NCBI RefSeq assembly: GCF_037176765.1
Contig: NC_090023.1
Span: 102,642,366-102,706,365 of the forward strand
Source: Anolis sagrei
Taxonomy: Eukaryota; Chordata; Lepidosauria; Squamata; Anolidae
Direction of reading: 5' to 3'
DNA length: 64,000 nt
Below, piece by piece: positions 12,240-32,750 of the stretch; position 1 is the first letter of the stretch; each line of letters starts with the position of its first letter. The position numbers and the translations under genes were made by a program. The notes under the pieces are model-generated. The model was given only the letters and a program-made list of their open reading frames with translations, made no database searches and was not told the DNA's origin.

Positions 12240-12612
12240 TGAAATTAGGACAAGAAGCGAGGAGAGGATCTGCAGGTGTGCCTTTAAAAACAGGAGACAT
12301 AAGCATAATCTTGATGAAGGAAATACAAGAGATAACGATTGAAATAACAAATATGGAGAGCAATCTAAAAAAAATAATTTAGATTAGAATGTAACTAAGA
12401 GAAGAACTGATAGAAGTCAAACTAACCCTATCACAGATGACACTTGAAATGAGGCAGGCATGTGAAAAAGTTGAGCACTTTAAAAGAAAGAAAGGAGCTG
12501 GAAAAACAGTACACATTAAAACAAGAGTGTGAACAAGATTAAGATGTTCTGGCATTGATGGGGCAAAAGAGACAGCATTTTGTTTAAAATGCAGGGGAGT
12601 TCAAGAACAACA
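12240..12612 (+). mobile_element. Possible L1-like ORF1 relic
   Basis: Short decayed frames read as coiled-coil-like, charged protein ending in KETAFCLKCRGVQE, which recalls the RRM start of L1-type ORF1. The evidence is weak, and it could equally be part of the neighbouring fossil. Confidence 0.25.
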
Positions 12613-12629
12613 GGAACATACTAGAGCAG

Positions 12630-12765
12630 TGGTTCCCAACCTGTGGATCCCCAGACGTTTTGGCCTTTGACTCCCAAAAATCCCAATAGCTGGTAAACTG
12701 ACTGGGCTTTCTGGGAGTTATAGGCCAAAACACCCAAGGACCCACAGGCTGAGAACCAGAAAACA
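12630..12765. mobile_element. hAT MITE, palindromic family
   Basis: The ends CAGTGGTTCCCAACCTGTGG and CCCACAGGCTGAGAACCA flank the family's GTTTTGGCC ... GGCCAAAAC palindromic core. Sisters at 28332-28447 and 43029-43164 have clean 8-bp target duplications. Downstream (12790-12860) is a scrap of hAT family 1. Confidence 0.65.
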
Positions 12766-12926
12766 AAATGCCTTGATGTCTTGGTTTTTAGGTCTGTTCC
12801 TAAGGTTATTTGGGGTGCCGATTCAGAAAATTGCATTGGATAGACTGCATTGGCTCTTGTTTCATAGGTTGGATCTACACCGTCATATAATCCAGATTAT
12901 TAAAGCAGATAATCCACATTATTTGG

Positions 12927-13600
12927 TTTATTTATTTATTTATTTATTTATTTATTTGCTGCATTTGTTAACCGCCGTTCTCAGCCCTAGGGCGACTCAC
13001 GGCGGTGTACAACATATAAAAGACAATTTACAATAAGCTATAACGAAAAAACCAACATATCACTAATACACAATCATCTAATTACACTAAAATAATCCGC
13101 TCCGTCTTATCGTAGAATCATAACCAATCTCGTAGTCCATATTCCGTTCCATTTGTCATTACCAGTTAATATAGCACTCAGTTAAATGCTTTCTCAAATA
13201 GCCATGTCTTTAGGGAGGGTGTTCCACAGCCGGGGGGCCACCACCGAGAAGGCCCTCTCTCTCGTCCCCGCCAGACGTGCCTGTGAAGCAGGCGGGATCG
13301 AGAGAAGGGCCTCCCCAGACGATCTCAAGGTCCTCGTGGGCTCATAGGCCGAGATGCGGTCCGAAAGGTATTTTGGGCCAGAACAGTTTAGGGCTTTGTA
13401 GGATAACACCAGCACCTTAAATTGGGCCCGGTAGCAGATCGGCAGCCAGTGGAGCTGGAACAACAAGGGCGTTGTATGCTCCCTGCGTCCTGCTCCTGTT
13501 AGTAACATGGCTGCCGCGCGCTGGACTAGCTGAAGCTTCCGGGCCGTCTTCAAGGGCAGCCCCACGTAGAGAGCGTTGCAGTAGTCAAGGCGGGATGTGG
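12927..13600 (-). mobile_element. L2 LINE 3' fragment inserted in a MITE
   Basis: The minus-strand frame 13194-13565 encodes the L2 reverse transcriptase tail (LPLKTARKLQLVQRAAAMLL, HWLPICYRAQFKVLVLSYKAL, GTRERAFSVVAPRLWN). The 3' terminus is the TTTATTTATTTATT run at 12927-12957. The flanks ATTATTTGG (12918-12926) and ATTATCTGG (13601-13609) look like a 9-bp target duplication with one change. The disrupted host repeat reads AGATAATCCACATTATTTGG on the left and continues at 13601-13695. Confidence 0.8.
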
Positions 13601-14546
13601 ATTATCTGGATTATCTGTGTCTACAGTGCCATATAATCCAGTTCAAAGTAGATAATGTGGATTTTATATGGCAGTGTAGATCCAGCCTCAGATAATGGTT
13701 ACTATGATTTTCTATGGGCGAGCAGATATTTCTGCTCGCATATTTCTCTGTCTCAAAAAAATAGAGCCAATAGGGGAAAATTGGAACCATTTTTAGAATC
13801 AGCAGGTCAAATATGCCTAGAAACAGGACTAACCTTTGAGGCACCAAAAAGTGTGTTCCCCAGTGTAATCAATATGTTGGTGAAATTCTTGGGAGAAAGT
13901 CTGGAGAGGGTGCAAATGGATATGGATAGAGTGCTCAGAATTAAATCAAAAGCAGTGGGTCAATGAAAATGCCCAAGTGATATGATTGTTTACTCTCTTC
14001 AAACGCATACCAGAGACCAAATACTACAGGAGCAAAACATATAAAAATGAACATTGGTTATCTAATAACTAACAAATGAAGGCCATCTCTATGAGAATCC
14101 TCCAGAAAAGGGCAGTTATCTTTTCATGTGTGGCATGACACTCACCTCCTTAGGTTAGTAGCTTGCTCATCATCCATGTCTTGAGATTCGCAGTGACCAC
14201 AAAGGAAGACAGGTTGCTTACCTATAACTGTGTTTCTTCGAGGGGTCTTCTATGAATGACCCCATTCTTCCTGCTGTGTGCCTTGTCACACTGCTGCTTC
14301 GCTGGCTATGGAACTGCCAGCTTGGAAGCAGCCAGCTCTTTGCATGAGTGGGGGGATATATATATCTTTTCTCATGTGGGATTACATAACTCTCACTTCA
14401 ACCAATTCAGCGTTATCCAGAATAGGAGATCTTATAACTCAATCTCCTCCATGTCTACTCACAAGGCCCTCTGAATCTGGAGTAAGACATGCTCTAGCAA
14501 ACAGATACAGGATTGCAACTTCAGTGCAAAGTGGATGCATTGTTTA

Positions 14547-16690
14547 TAGAATCATAGAATAAAATTGGAAAGGACCACGTGGGCCACCTAGTCCAACTCC
14601 CTGCCATGCAGGAAAAGCACAATAAAACTACACCTGACAGATGGCCATCCGGCCTCTGTTTAAAAGTTTCCAAGGAAAGAGCTTCCATCACGCTCTGAGG
14701 CAAGGTTCCAATGCTGAAAAGAACTTGGTCAGGAAGTTCTTCCTAATATTCAGGTGTTTTCTCCTTTCCTGTAATTTGAACCCATTGCTCCGAGTCCTAG
14801 TTTCAAGGGCAGCAGAAAACAAACCTGCTCCCACTTCCATATGACACCCTTTCACATATTTATACATGGTTATCACATCTTCTCTCAACCTTCTCTTTTG
14901 CAGGCTAAACATACCCTGCTCTTTAGGACGCTCCTCACAGGGCATGGTCTCCAGACTTTTGATTATTTAATTGCCCTCCTCTGGACACATCCCAGCTTGT
15001 CAATATCTCTTTTAAACTGTGGTGCCCAGAATTGGACACAGTATTCCAGGTGAGGTCTAACTAAAGCAGAATAGAGAGGCACCATGACTTCCCTCGATCT
15101 AGATATGATACTCCTTTTGATGCAGCCCAAAATCTCATTGCCTTTTTTAGCTACTGCATTACACTGTTGGATCATGTTCAACTTGTCCACAAACACTCTA
15201 AGGTCTTTTTCACATGGACTGTTGTTAAGCCAGGCGCCACCCATTTTGTATCTTTGCATTTCATTTTTTCTGCCTAAGTGTACTATCTTACATTTGTCCT
15301 TGTTGAAATTCATGATGTTAGTTTTGGCCCTGCTTTCTAATCCGTTAAGGTCATTTTGAATTCTGATCCTGTCCTCTGGAGTATTAGCTCTCCCTCCTAA
15401 TTTGGTGTCATCTGCAAACTTGATAAGCATGCCCTCTAAACCTTCATCCAAGTCATTAATAAAGATGTTGAATAGTATTGGGCCCAGGAATTAACCCTGC
15501 CGAACTCCACTAGTCACTTCTTTCCAGGATGAAGAGGAACCATTGGGGAGCACCCTTTAGGTTTGTTTGTTGAGAGGGGCGGTATATAAATATAGTAAAT
15601 AAATAAATAAATACAGATCCATTTAATAGTAGCATTGACTAGTTTACATTTGACTAGTTTGTTTGCAAAAAGGTCATATTGAAATTAAGATATGCTACAT
15701 CCACAACATTCCCTGCATCTACAAAGCTTGTAACTATTGAAAAAAGAGGTAAGATTAGTAGGGCATGACTTGTTTTTGAGAAGTCCACATTGACTTTTAG
15801 CAATCACAACATTCCTTTCTAGATGATTGCAGACTGCCTCCTGAATTATCTGCTCCAGAATCTCTCCTGGTATTGATGTCAGGCTGACTGGAGTGTAATT
15901 GTTTTGGTCCTCTTTTTTCCCTCCTTGAAGATAGGGACAACATTGGCCTTCCTTTCCAGTCTGCTGGGACTTCTCCTGTTCTCCAAGAATTTTAAAAGAT
16001 TATTGTCAATGGTTCTGAAATTACTTCTGCTAGTTCCTTCAATACTCTTGGATGTAGTTCATTTGGCCCAGGAGGCTTCAATTCATTTAGAGTAGCAGGG
16101 TATTCCTGGACTACTTACCTATTTTTGGGTTGCATTTCCCCTGTTACTTCTTTGACTTCATACTAGTCAGGCTGAACACCAATCTGCTTTTGGGAGAAGA
16201 CTGACACAAAGAAGTTCCATGGAATAATGCTCAGTATTCTGTTAAATTTTCTGGTCAGCTCTCCTAAAGTCTAGAATGTATGTTTGACTTCTCTTAGTTT
16301 CTCCTTTCCTTTGTATCACAAATTCCAGGAGTACATCGTCACTCCCACCTAAGGATTCCACCACTTCCACGCCATTGACCTCACTGTTTATTAGGATCAG
16401 AGCCAGAATAGCCAATCCCCTTGTTGCCTCTTTTACCTTCTGGACAATAAAACTGTCTGCAAGGCAAGTGAGGAATTTGTACTCTTGGTAAAGTTTGCTT
16501 TCCAACAAATACTAGAGTAGTTGAAATCCCCCATTACCACTATATCTCTTCTTTCTGCATGTTTGATCATCTGGTCAAGGAAGGCTTCATCCAGTTCTCC
16601 AGTCTGTAGCAGACCCCCACAATTACATCTTTTTCAGTCCTTGTTCCCTCAATTCATATCCAGATGCTCTCAACCTGGTTATCTAGACAT
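14547..16690 (-). mobile_element. CR1 LINE, long 5'-truncated copy
   Basis: The minus-strand frame 14963-15451 encodes CR1 reverse transcriptase: FADDTKLGG, then NKDKCKIVHLGRKNEMQRY, then PLYSALVRPHLEYCVQFWAP. The 3' end at 14547-14562 has the diagnostic CR1 terminus (ATTCTATGATTCTAT on that strand). Decayed upstream domain sequence continues to about 16690. A short L2 tail is inserted at about 15560-15613. Confidence 0.85.
15560..15613 (+). mobile_element. L2 3' tail nested in CR1
   Basis: GAGAGGGGCGGTATATAAAT followed by AAATAAATAAAT is the L2 3' terminus. It interrupts the CR1 coding sequence, so it is younger than the CR1. Confidence 0.6.
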
Positions 16691-17189
16691 CATTAATATA
16701 TATACTGTACACCATTATCTTGGGTTTCCAAGGAGTGATTCCAGTGTTGGGCAATGACATCAGTAGATAATTGTGACAGAAGCGATTGCTGCATGACTGC
16801 CTTCACAGCTCCCTTGTAGTCCCAGTTGTTGCCTAAGGTGGCTGCAACTCTATACTTTGTCAAATGACTGGGGTATCTGGTAGACATCTATATAATAATA
16901 CATGGCTATAGTTTCTTAATAGTTTTGGTCTAAAACATTCGTAAGACTATAGTTAAAATTATGATGAACCCTAAAAGACCAGATTTGGAATATATATACA
17001 TATTGATTTGTTTAGCTTTAAAAACAATAGTCCTGGAGTCCTCAGCCTCTGTGATGCGTTTGCCTTAGAGATATTAGCTAGACTGAAAAACTGCAATTTT
17101 TAAAAAATAACAAAAAGTTCCATTTATTTACAAAAGTGCACAGTAGACAAAATAGCTCACAAAAGTAGTAAGAGTGGTTGGAATAGGAA

Positions 17190-26980
<9,791 letters not shown>

Positions 26981-27277
26981 CGCCGGGCACAAGGGCCCCG
27001 CGGAGCCTCCCCAAGGCGGGCGGGTCGCTCAGGAGGAGGAGGAGGCGTCAATCATCCCTGGAATCCCCGCCTTCCGCGGGACACGTGACATCTGGGAATT
27101 GGAAACTTCAAGGCATCTCACGGAGCTGGGGGAAAGCTTCCCCATAGAGCTAAGACCTTGTAGAGTCCCTTCCATGCAGCTAACTTCCGAGCACTCTATT
27201 GCCCGGCTGTGATTGGATGGTCAGAGTGAGGCGTCTTTTCGTTGCCTAGACGATCAAGACGTCACATCCGATTCAAA
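26981..27277. promoter_or_regulatory. Divergent MITD1-MRPL30 promoter
   Basis: Only 297 bases separate the two start codons, and the interval is CpG-rich with no TATA box. Visible candidate sites are an E-box CACGTG in ACACGTGAC (27082-27087), an inverted CCAAT (ATTGG, 27212-27216), and a CRE-like GACGTCAC (27258-27265). A YY1-type AAAATGGCGGC sits over the MRPL30 start codon. A head-to-head arrangement of these two genes is known from other vertebrates. Confidence 0.8.
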
Positions 27278-30200
27278 ATGGCGGCGCTGAGATGGCTGTG
27301 GGGTCGGACTGTGTGGCGGAGTTCATCTCTTCCCTGGCAGGTGAGAAGCGGCCTCACGCAGCAAGAGATCTAGAATTGAGCGTGTCTATAGTTGAACCCT
27401 GTAACCAGGCTGCGGGAGAAAGGATAGTCTGGGTAATCATGGTGTTACCTTACATTTTGGTTTTCTCTTGCCTAGAGTCTTGCAGGAAGCAGAGTAGAGC
27501 CTATCACTTGGCAGGGCTGGATTAGGCAGAAATTCACGAAGTCAAGAGTTCCTGACTGGGTAAGCCTTGTGGTGACAAATATTGCATTATTTCTATGTTG
27601 CTCTCATTAAAACTCACAAATGAAAATGTCCAGTGAATGCTAAAAAGTAAAGGTTTCCCTTTGACATTGAGTCTCGTCGTGTTCTACTCTGGGGGGTGTT
27701 GCTCATCTCCATTTCTAAGAGCCGGTGTTGTCCATAGACACCTCCAAGGTCATGTGACCAGCATGACTGTATGGAATACTATTACCTTTCCACAGAAGCA
27801 GTACCTATTGATCTACTCACATTTGCATGTTTTCGAACTGCTAAATTGGCAGAAGCTGGGCCTAACAGCGGGAGCTCACTCAGCTCCCCGGATTTAAACT
27901 GCTGAGCTTTCAGTCAGCAAGTATCACAGCTCAGCAATTTAACCCACTGCGCCACCAGGGGCTCCCAATGTATGCTATCTAGGCCTAAATAGCTAATTGC
28001 CATGTATGAAGTTACACTGCAGTTTCATAATATATTTCTGCACATTTAATCAGAAATAAACCTCAGGCATACGCCAAAACAAGTGTGACAGAGAAGGGTT
28101 GCAGTATCTGAATCTTAGATCCATAATATGAATATTCTTTCAAATAAGAGACTGAAGGGCCTAGCAGTTAGAAGACATTTGTGTAGTCATTCTTGGTTTT
28201 CTTCTTGATATATTTTCAGTGTTAAGAACAAAGGTGGAAGAAGTTGTAGAAAGATATCTAGGGAGGTTAAGAGGTTGAGTACAGCATTTCAGACCTTGGC
28301 ATCCAGTGCTTGCCTATGACTTAATTTAAATCAGTAATTCTCAATCTGTGGCTCCCCAGATGTTTTCCCAGAAATCCTAACAGCTGGTAGAGATTTCTGG
28401 GAGTTGTAGACCAAAATACCTGGGTACTCACAGGTTGAGACCCACTGATTTAAATAAATACACAATCATTCTGCTTAAGAATTGTTGCATTTACTCATTT
28501 TTAACACTTCATATACTTTTTAAAAATAAGAATATATCATCAACTTGGATGCACAACATAACAAACCATAACAAAAAAAAGACAATGACGAAATGCAAAT
28601 TGACAATTACAATGCATTATGTATGCATTTTAGGGAGAGAATTGTCTTTTAAATACTGTGTAGATAGGACTTTTGATACAAATATTATACTGATTTGATA
28701 TTTTAAAATTCATCTTGTCATCTTTGTTACTTAATTTTAATCTATATATTTCATTAGCTGGTAGTAATGGTGAAATTAAAGTCCTCCTTATGTTCACTGT
28801 AGGTATTTCAGCCACGACCTGGTGATCATGAAAAATACGGAGGTGATCCAGAGCAGCCTCATAAATTGCACTTCATAACCAGGATCAAAAGTGGCAGAAG
28901 GCGACCCTATTGGGAAAAGGATATGATCAGAGTTCTTGGATTGGGAAGGGTATGTAATTCACTGACAATTTTGTTTGCCCTTCTGTCTTACTCCTGGAAA
29001 AGTGCTTAGTGGATTTTCTTTTGCTTTAGACATTTAACTCACAGTGCTCAGTTTCAAGCATATGTATTTATCAGCAACTTCCCCTAAATTAGGTTTTAAC
29101 TATATTTTGGTATTCACTGGATTGCAGTCTTACACAAGTTTATAATGTTGTATAGTTCAGTTGGCATAGCAGAGCAGTATTTCCATCTCAAGGGACAAGA
29201 TACTTGTTTGGTTGTCTGTATGTACAAGGTTAGTGAGAGTGTGCATCCATTCCACCTCTTAGTGACTGTAATGATTACGATAGCTAATTTCAACAGCAGA
29301 TGACCTTGCAATTCTTTTGGTAGGCTCAAGTAGGGAAGGGCATTTTCTTTTCCTTAAAGGGCTACATGAAGTGTAAGTTAAAATGCATCACCAGGGCTAA
29401 AATCTTTTACACCTATTCTTCTCTCTCGTGATGTAAGCTTTTAGATAAATACAGAGGAACATATATTTATTTTCTGTATTAACTACAATACAACCCCTGT
29501 ATCAGAAGAAATACATTCCAGGACTTCCCACAGATAACAGCGAACACACTTATTCTGATAATAGTGTGCATGCTGTTCCTCTTCCTCCTTGCTCACTTTC
29601 TGCCACATGGAGGGGAGAGTAACTCCACCTCCTTGGAAGAGGGGCTTCCCCCAAAGCCTAAGGCTGCTGTGTGAGCATAAGATTCGTGAAACTGCTGATA
29701 TGGGATATATTTCTGAACTTTCTGAGAATGAACAAAACCAGAGGTAAGAGTGAACCCTATTGAAATGAAAGACTTCTGAATCAAGAATGCCAGAGTCATG
29801 CTGAAGGACTTAAAAATGGCTAAAGAGGACATATTTTGTCAAACGTGGAAAATTGAAATCATGGTCATCAGTCCTGTAGATACACGGGTTCTGCGATGTT
29901 ATTTTTATTAAATGTGCTAATTTTAATTGTCTGTATGAGGGTTTCTTCAACTTTTTCAACTCATGACCTCTTTCCACCCAATAAATGTTTGTGTAACTCC
30001 CGAGTATATAAATATATAAAATAGATGTAAAAATAAAGAATTTACAAATAAATCAGTATTTGCAGTACTCACTAAATAGGCTGATTTTCCTTTTTGTGGA
30101 GAACTGCTGAAGCATTTTCTGCAGAGTCCACTGTTAAATACTACACAAATCTGTTGTTGCTGGCAAACTGGAGTAATGGGTGGCATTCAGAAACCTTTTG

Positions 30201-30690
30201 CTGTTGCCAAATTTTTAATAAACTCAACATCGAGCTGAGGCAACCCCATTTGAGGTCAGTACCCACAGTTTCAGAAGGCAGTGCTCTGTACTTACTCTTT
30301 TTACATTTATATATTAAGAGCAATATATTCATTAAAACTCTTTGTGTGGATCATATTCAAACTGAATTTTTAAAAATGACTTATGTTTACTTACAGAGAT
30401 ATGAACCCAGAGTGCACAAAAACGTCCCTTCTGTGAATGATCAACTGAAAGTCATCAAACACCTAATAAGGTTTGTTAATTTTTCTAGTCAGTATAATTC
30501 TGAATTTTTTTTCAAAGTGTAATTTTGTAATTTTTTTTCTCCTGGTTGTAGGATAAAACCATTAAAGCTGCCCCATGGAATTCCAACCGAAGAGGAAATG
30601 TCTGATACATACTTTAACAGTAGTACAGGTGAACTAATCATTCGCCGTCGTCTAAAACCAGTGGAACAGAAAGCAATTGATTCTTCTTAA
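27278..30690 (+). CDS. MRPL30: Mitochondrial ribosomal protein L30 (uL30m)
   Basis: Five coding exons: 27278-27340, 27476-27559, 28803-28949, 30397-30470 and 30552-30690. All have GT/AG borders, giving 168 residues (human about 161). The protein is a component of the large mitoribosomal subunit. Exons 1-2 give a basic presequence ([15 protein letters not shown]). Exons 3-5 carry the conserved region: [55 protein letters not shown] and [11 protein letters not shown], the L30 ferredoxin-like fold. The start ATG lies in the YY1-like AAAATGGCGGC, common for such genes. AATAAA at 30710-30715 is a likely poly(A) signal, only about 20 bases past the stop. Intron 2 holds a Sauria SINE and a hAT MITE. 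Confidence 0.96.
27645..27966 (-). mobile_element. Sauria-type SINE in MRPL30 intron 2
   Basis: Minus strand: head GGTGGCGCAGTGGGTTAAAT near 27960, tRNA B-box-like sequence, body with CATGACCTTGGAGGTGTC and a TTTACTTTTTA tail at 27645. Confidence 0.8.
28332..28447. mobile_element. hAT MITE, palindromic family
   Basis: Ends CAGTAATTCTCAATCTGTGG and CACAGGTTGAGACCCACTG, with a perfect 8-bp ATTTAAAT duplication at 28324-28331 and 28448-28455. Confidence 0.85.
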
Positions 30691-31269
30691 GTATAGTGAC
30701 CTTTTATACAATAAAAATATTAAGCCACAAGTTATACTAGTGCGATTATCTTTGAAATGATTATAAAGATCTCAATCACTTGCTTTGTCAAACATAACAA
30801 GAATATGAGAAAATAATTGTTTTAGCTCACATCACTCTGGATTTACAAATGGTTATTGCTTCTCCAGTTTGCTGACTATATACATTAAAGTAATTACACT
30901 TATTTTTGCTGAGAGCATTTCCTCTGTTTTTTATCTGCTGAAGAAATTTTGCATTGTAACATGAGGGTGTTTTACTTCATACATCTCTTCGACAGAAAGC
31001 ACACTTTCCCCTGTGTTAAGAAAAAGTACCTATAATGCTGTGTGCTGCTTTTGTGGTATTCCTCCATTATAGAGGAGAAGCTGTATGTGGAGGACTAAGC
31101 CACTTTTTAGAAAAAAAACTGGTTTATACTGGTCTTTTGAGTAAAACAGTTCTGTAAGCTTCTGAAGTTTCCTGGAACAGATTGTATGAGAGGTTTCCAT
31201 GTTTACAGTTATAGACAAAAATGGAAGTTAAAACAGTGCAAGCAAAAGTATTTAGTAAGCTAACTTAAT

Positions 31270-31785
31270 CTATATGTGCTACACTCAAAAGCCAATGCAA
31301 TTCTAGGCTGCATTAATAAGAATATAATGTCTAGATTAAGGGAAATTGTAGCCTCAATCTATTCTGTTTTGGTCATGCCTCACTTGGGTACTTTGTCCAG
31401 TTCTGGGTTTCACAAGTCAAGAAGGATATTGACAAGCTCTGGAACAGATCCAGGGGATGGCAACCAAAATGGTAAAATGTTTGAAAACCATGTCCTTTGA
31501 GGAACGGCTGAGGGAGCTGGGTATGTTTAACTTAGAAAAAAGAAGGTCAAGAGGGGACATTATAGCCATGTTTAAATATTTGAAATGATGTCACACTGAA
31601 AAAGGAGCAAACTTGTTTTCTGCTGCTCTGGAGACTAAGATACAGAACAATGGATTCAAATTGGGGGAAAAAGAATATTCCATCTAAACATTACAAAGAA
31701 CTTCCTGACAGAGCTGTTTGACAGTGAAATATGTTGCCTTAAAGCGTAGTTATCTCCTTCTCTGGAGGTGTTTAAGCAGCCTCTT
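31270..31785 (+). mobile_element. CR1 LINE 3' fragment
   Basis: The plus-strand reading shows NAILGCINKNIMSRLREIVA and YSVLVMPHL, then the CR1 3' domain (GAGGAACGGCTGAGGGAGCT, TTTGAAATGATGTCACAC). The terminal repeat is missing. Confidence 0.75.
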
Positions 31786-32750
31786 TATTCCAGGATACTG
31801 CAGTTGATTACTTTTCTGGCTTTGTTGTATGCATTGTTGAAGCCTTGAAGCAATGTGCAATTGCTTTGAAACTTATTTTATATTTATGTTGTATCAAATG
31901 GGTGTCTCATAATATGTACTGTTCCGTCTTTATGACCAGAACATGCTTTTATCCTGTGTCAGAAAAGTAACTGAAATGATCCCTTTCTCCAGTATATGTT
32001 TTTGTTATCTCAAGACCATGTCTGTCATTTTGATTAGGGAGGCATTAATATGGTCATACAATTTGGTTTGCTTCTGGAATTGTACGATCAAATTTCCAAA
32101 GAGGTCAGTCCTTTTCCCGGGATGATTATATGGCTGAGGCAAATTAAACTATAATTCTTTTCCATTGTTGTATTGCAAAGTTTAAGTTCATTACACAGTA
32201 GTGGAAGTAGCCAGCATTTATATGGTCTCTTGGCATATTCAAAGCTTGTGTTATCAATGCACATGAGATTGTATGCAGACTGCAGATAAGTAAGTAAAAT
32301 AAGATACTGGCCAGGGTTGCCCAAATTAGTTTATTTAGGAAAGTAATTACAATCTTAACAACTTAAATCTCAACTAATACATCAAACTATCTCTTATATT
32401 ATGTTAATGGACATAGTAGCTGTTAGCTTAAAGGAAGAAAATTCAAATCTCCAAAGCAAATCATAAGCAGTGGGCAGAAAAAAGTGAAAATAAAGTGTGT
32501 AACATGCATGCTAATTTACACAAAACAGTCGTTTAGCACTTCCTTTACTTTGCCAAGTTTAATGCATTTAAACTACCACCATGATTTCACATCAAAACCA
32601 TTTAAAACAACCTGGGACATGGGATTTGGAAAGTGTGTTACATATAAGAGTCAAGAGATAAAATACAATGAACTTGGAAGGAATATAGATAAACATTTTT
32701 ATAAATTGGTTGTTTATGAATTCATTTCAAGTAATTGTTGGAAAGCATTA

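Larger units (their letters stand above)
8629..14530 (+). repeat. Duplicated segment, copy 1
   Basis: From CAAGAAAGGACAA at 8629 to TTCAGTGCAAAG near 14530 this stretch aligns in order with 18177-23727, with each copy carrying its own later insertions. The shared content includes flanking unique-looking sequence, a DIRS-like fossil and a purine-rich tail. The copy-2 interval of about 390 bases that contains MITD1 exon 5 is absent here: the sequences flanking it are joined near 8858. Copy-1-only insertions include a Penelope scrap (about 9113-9208) and the MITE/L2 block at 12630-13695. Duplication is inferred from my own alignment by eye. Confidence 0.75.
9700..14530 (+). mobile_element. DIRS-like retroelement fossil, copy 1 (interrupted)
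   Basis: The body begins around the GTATAAAGGGTCAACTGCC leader near 9810. It includes an ORF1 (gag-like) from about 10048 to 10758 with a zinc-knuckle-like block (CVKCGTKIPEKDG, then CLLCLGEGH), a serine/threonine-rich middle and a basic C-terminus. This N-terminal motif is characteristic of ORF1 of vertebrate DIRS-group elements. The terminal repeat region (AGGTTGCTTACCTATAACTG, then CCCATTCTTCCTGCTG) lies at 14190-14300. No reverse transcriptase or tyrosine recombinase region was recognised, so the element is a large internal-deletion or non-autonomous relic. Its interior is interrupted by unrelated repeats between about 12230 and 14000. Confidence 0.6.
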
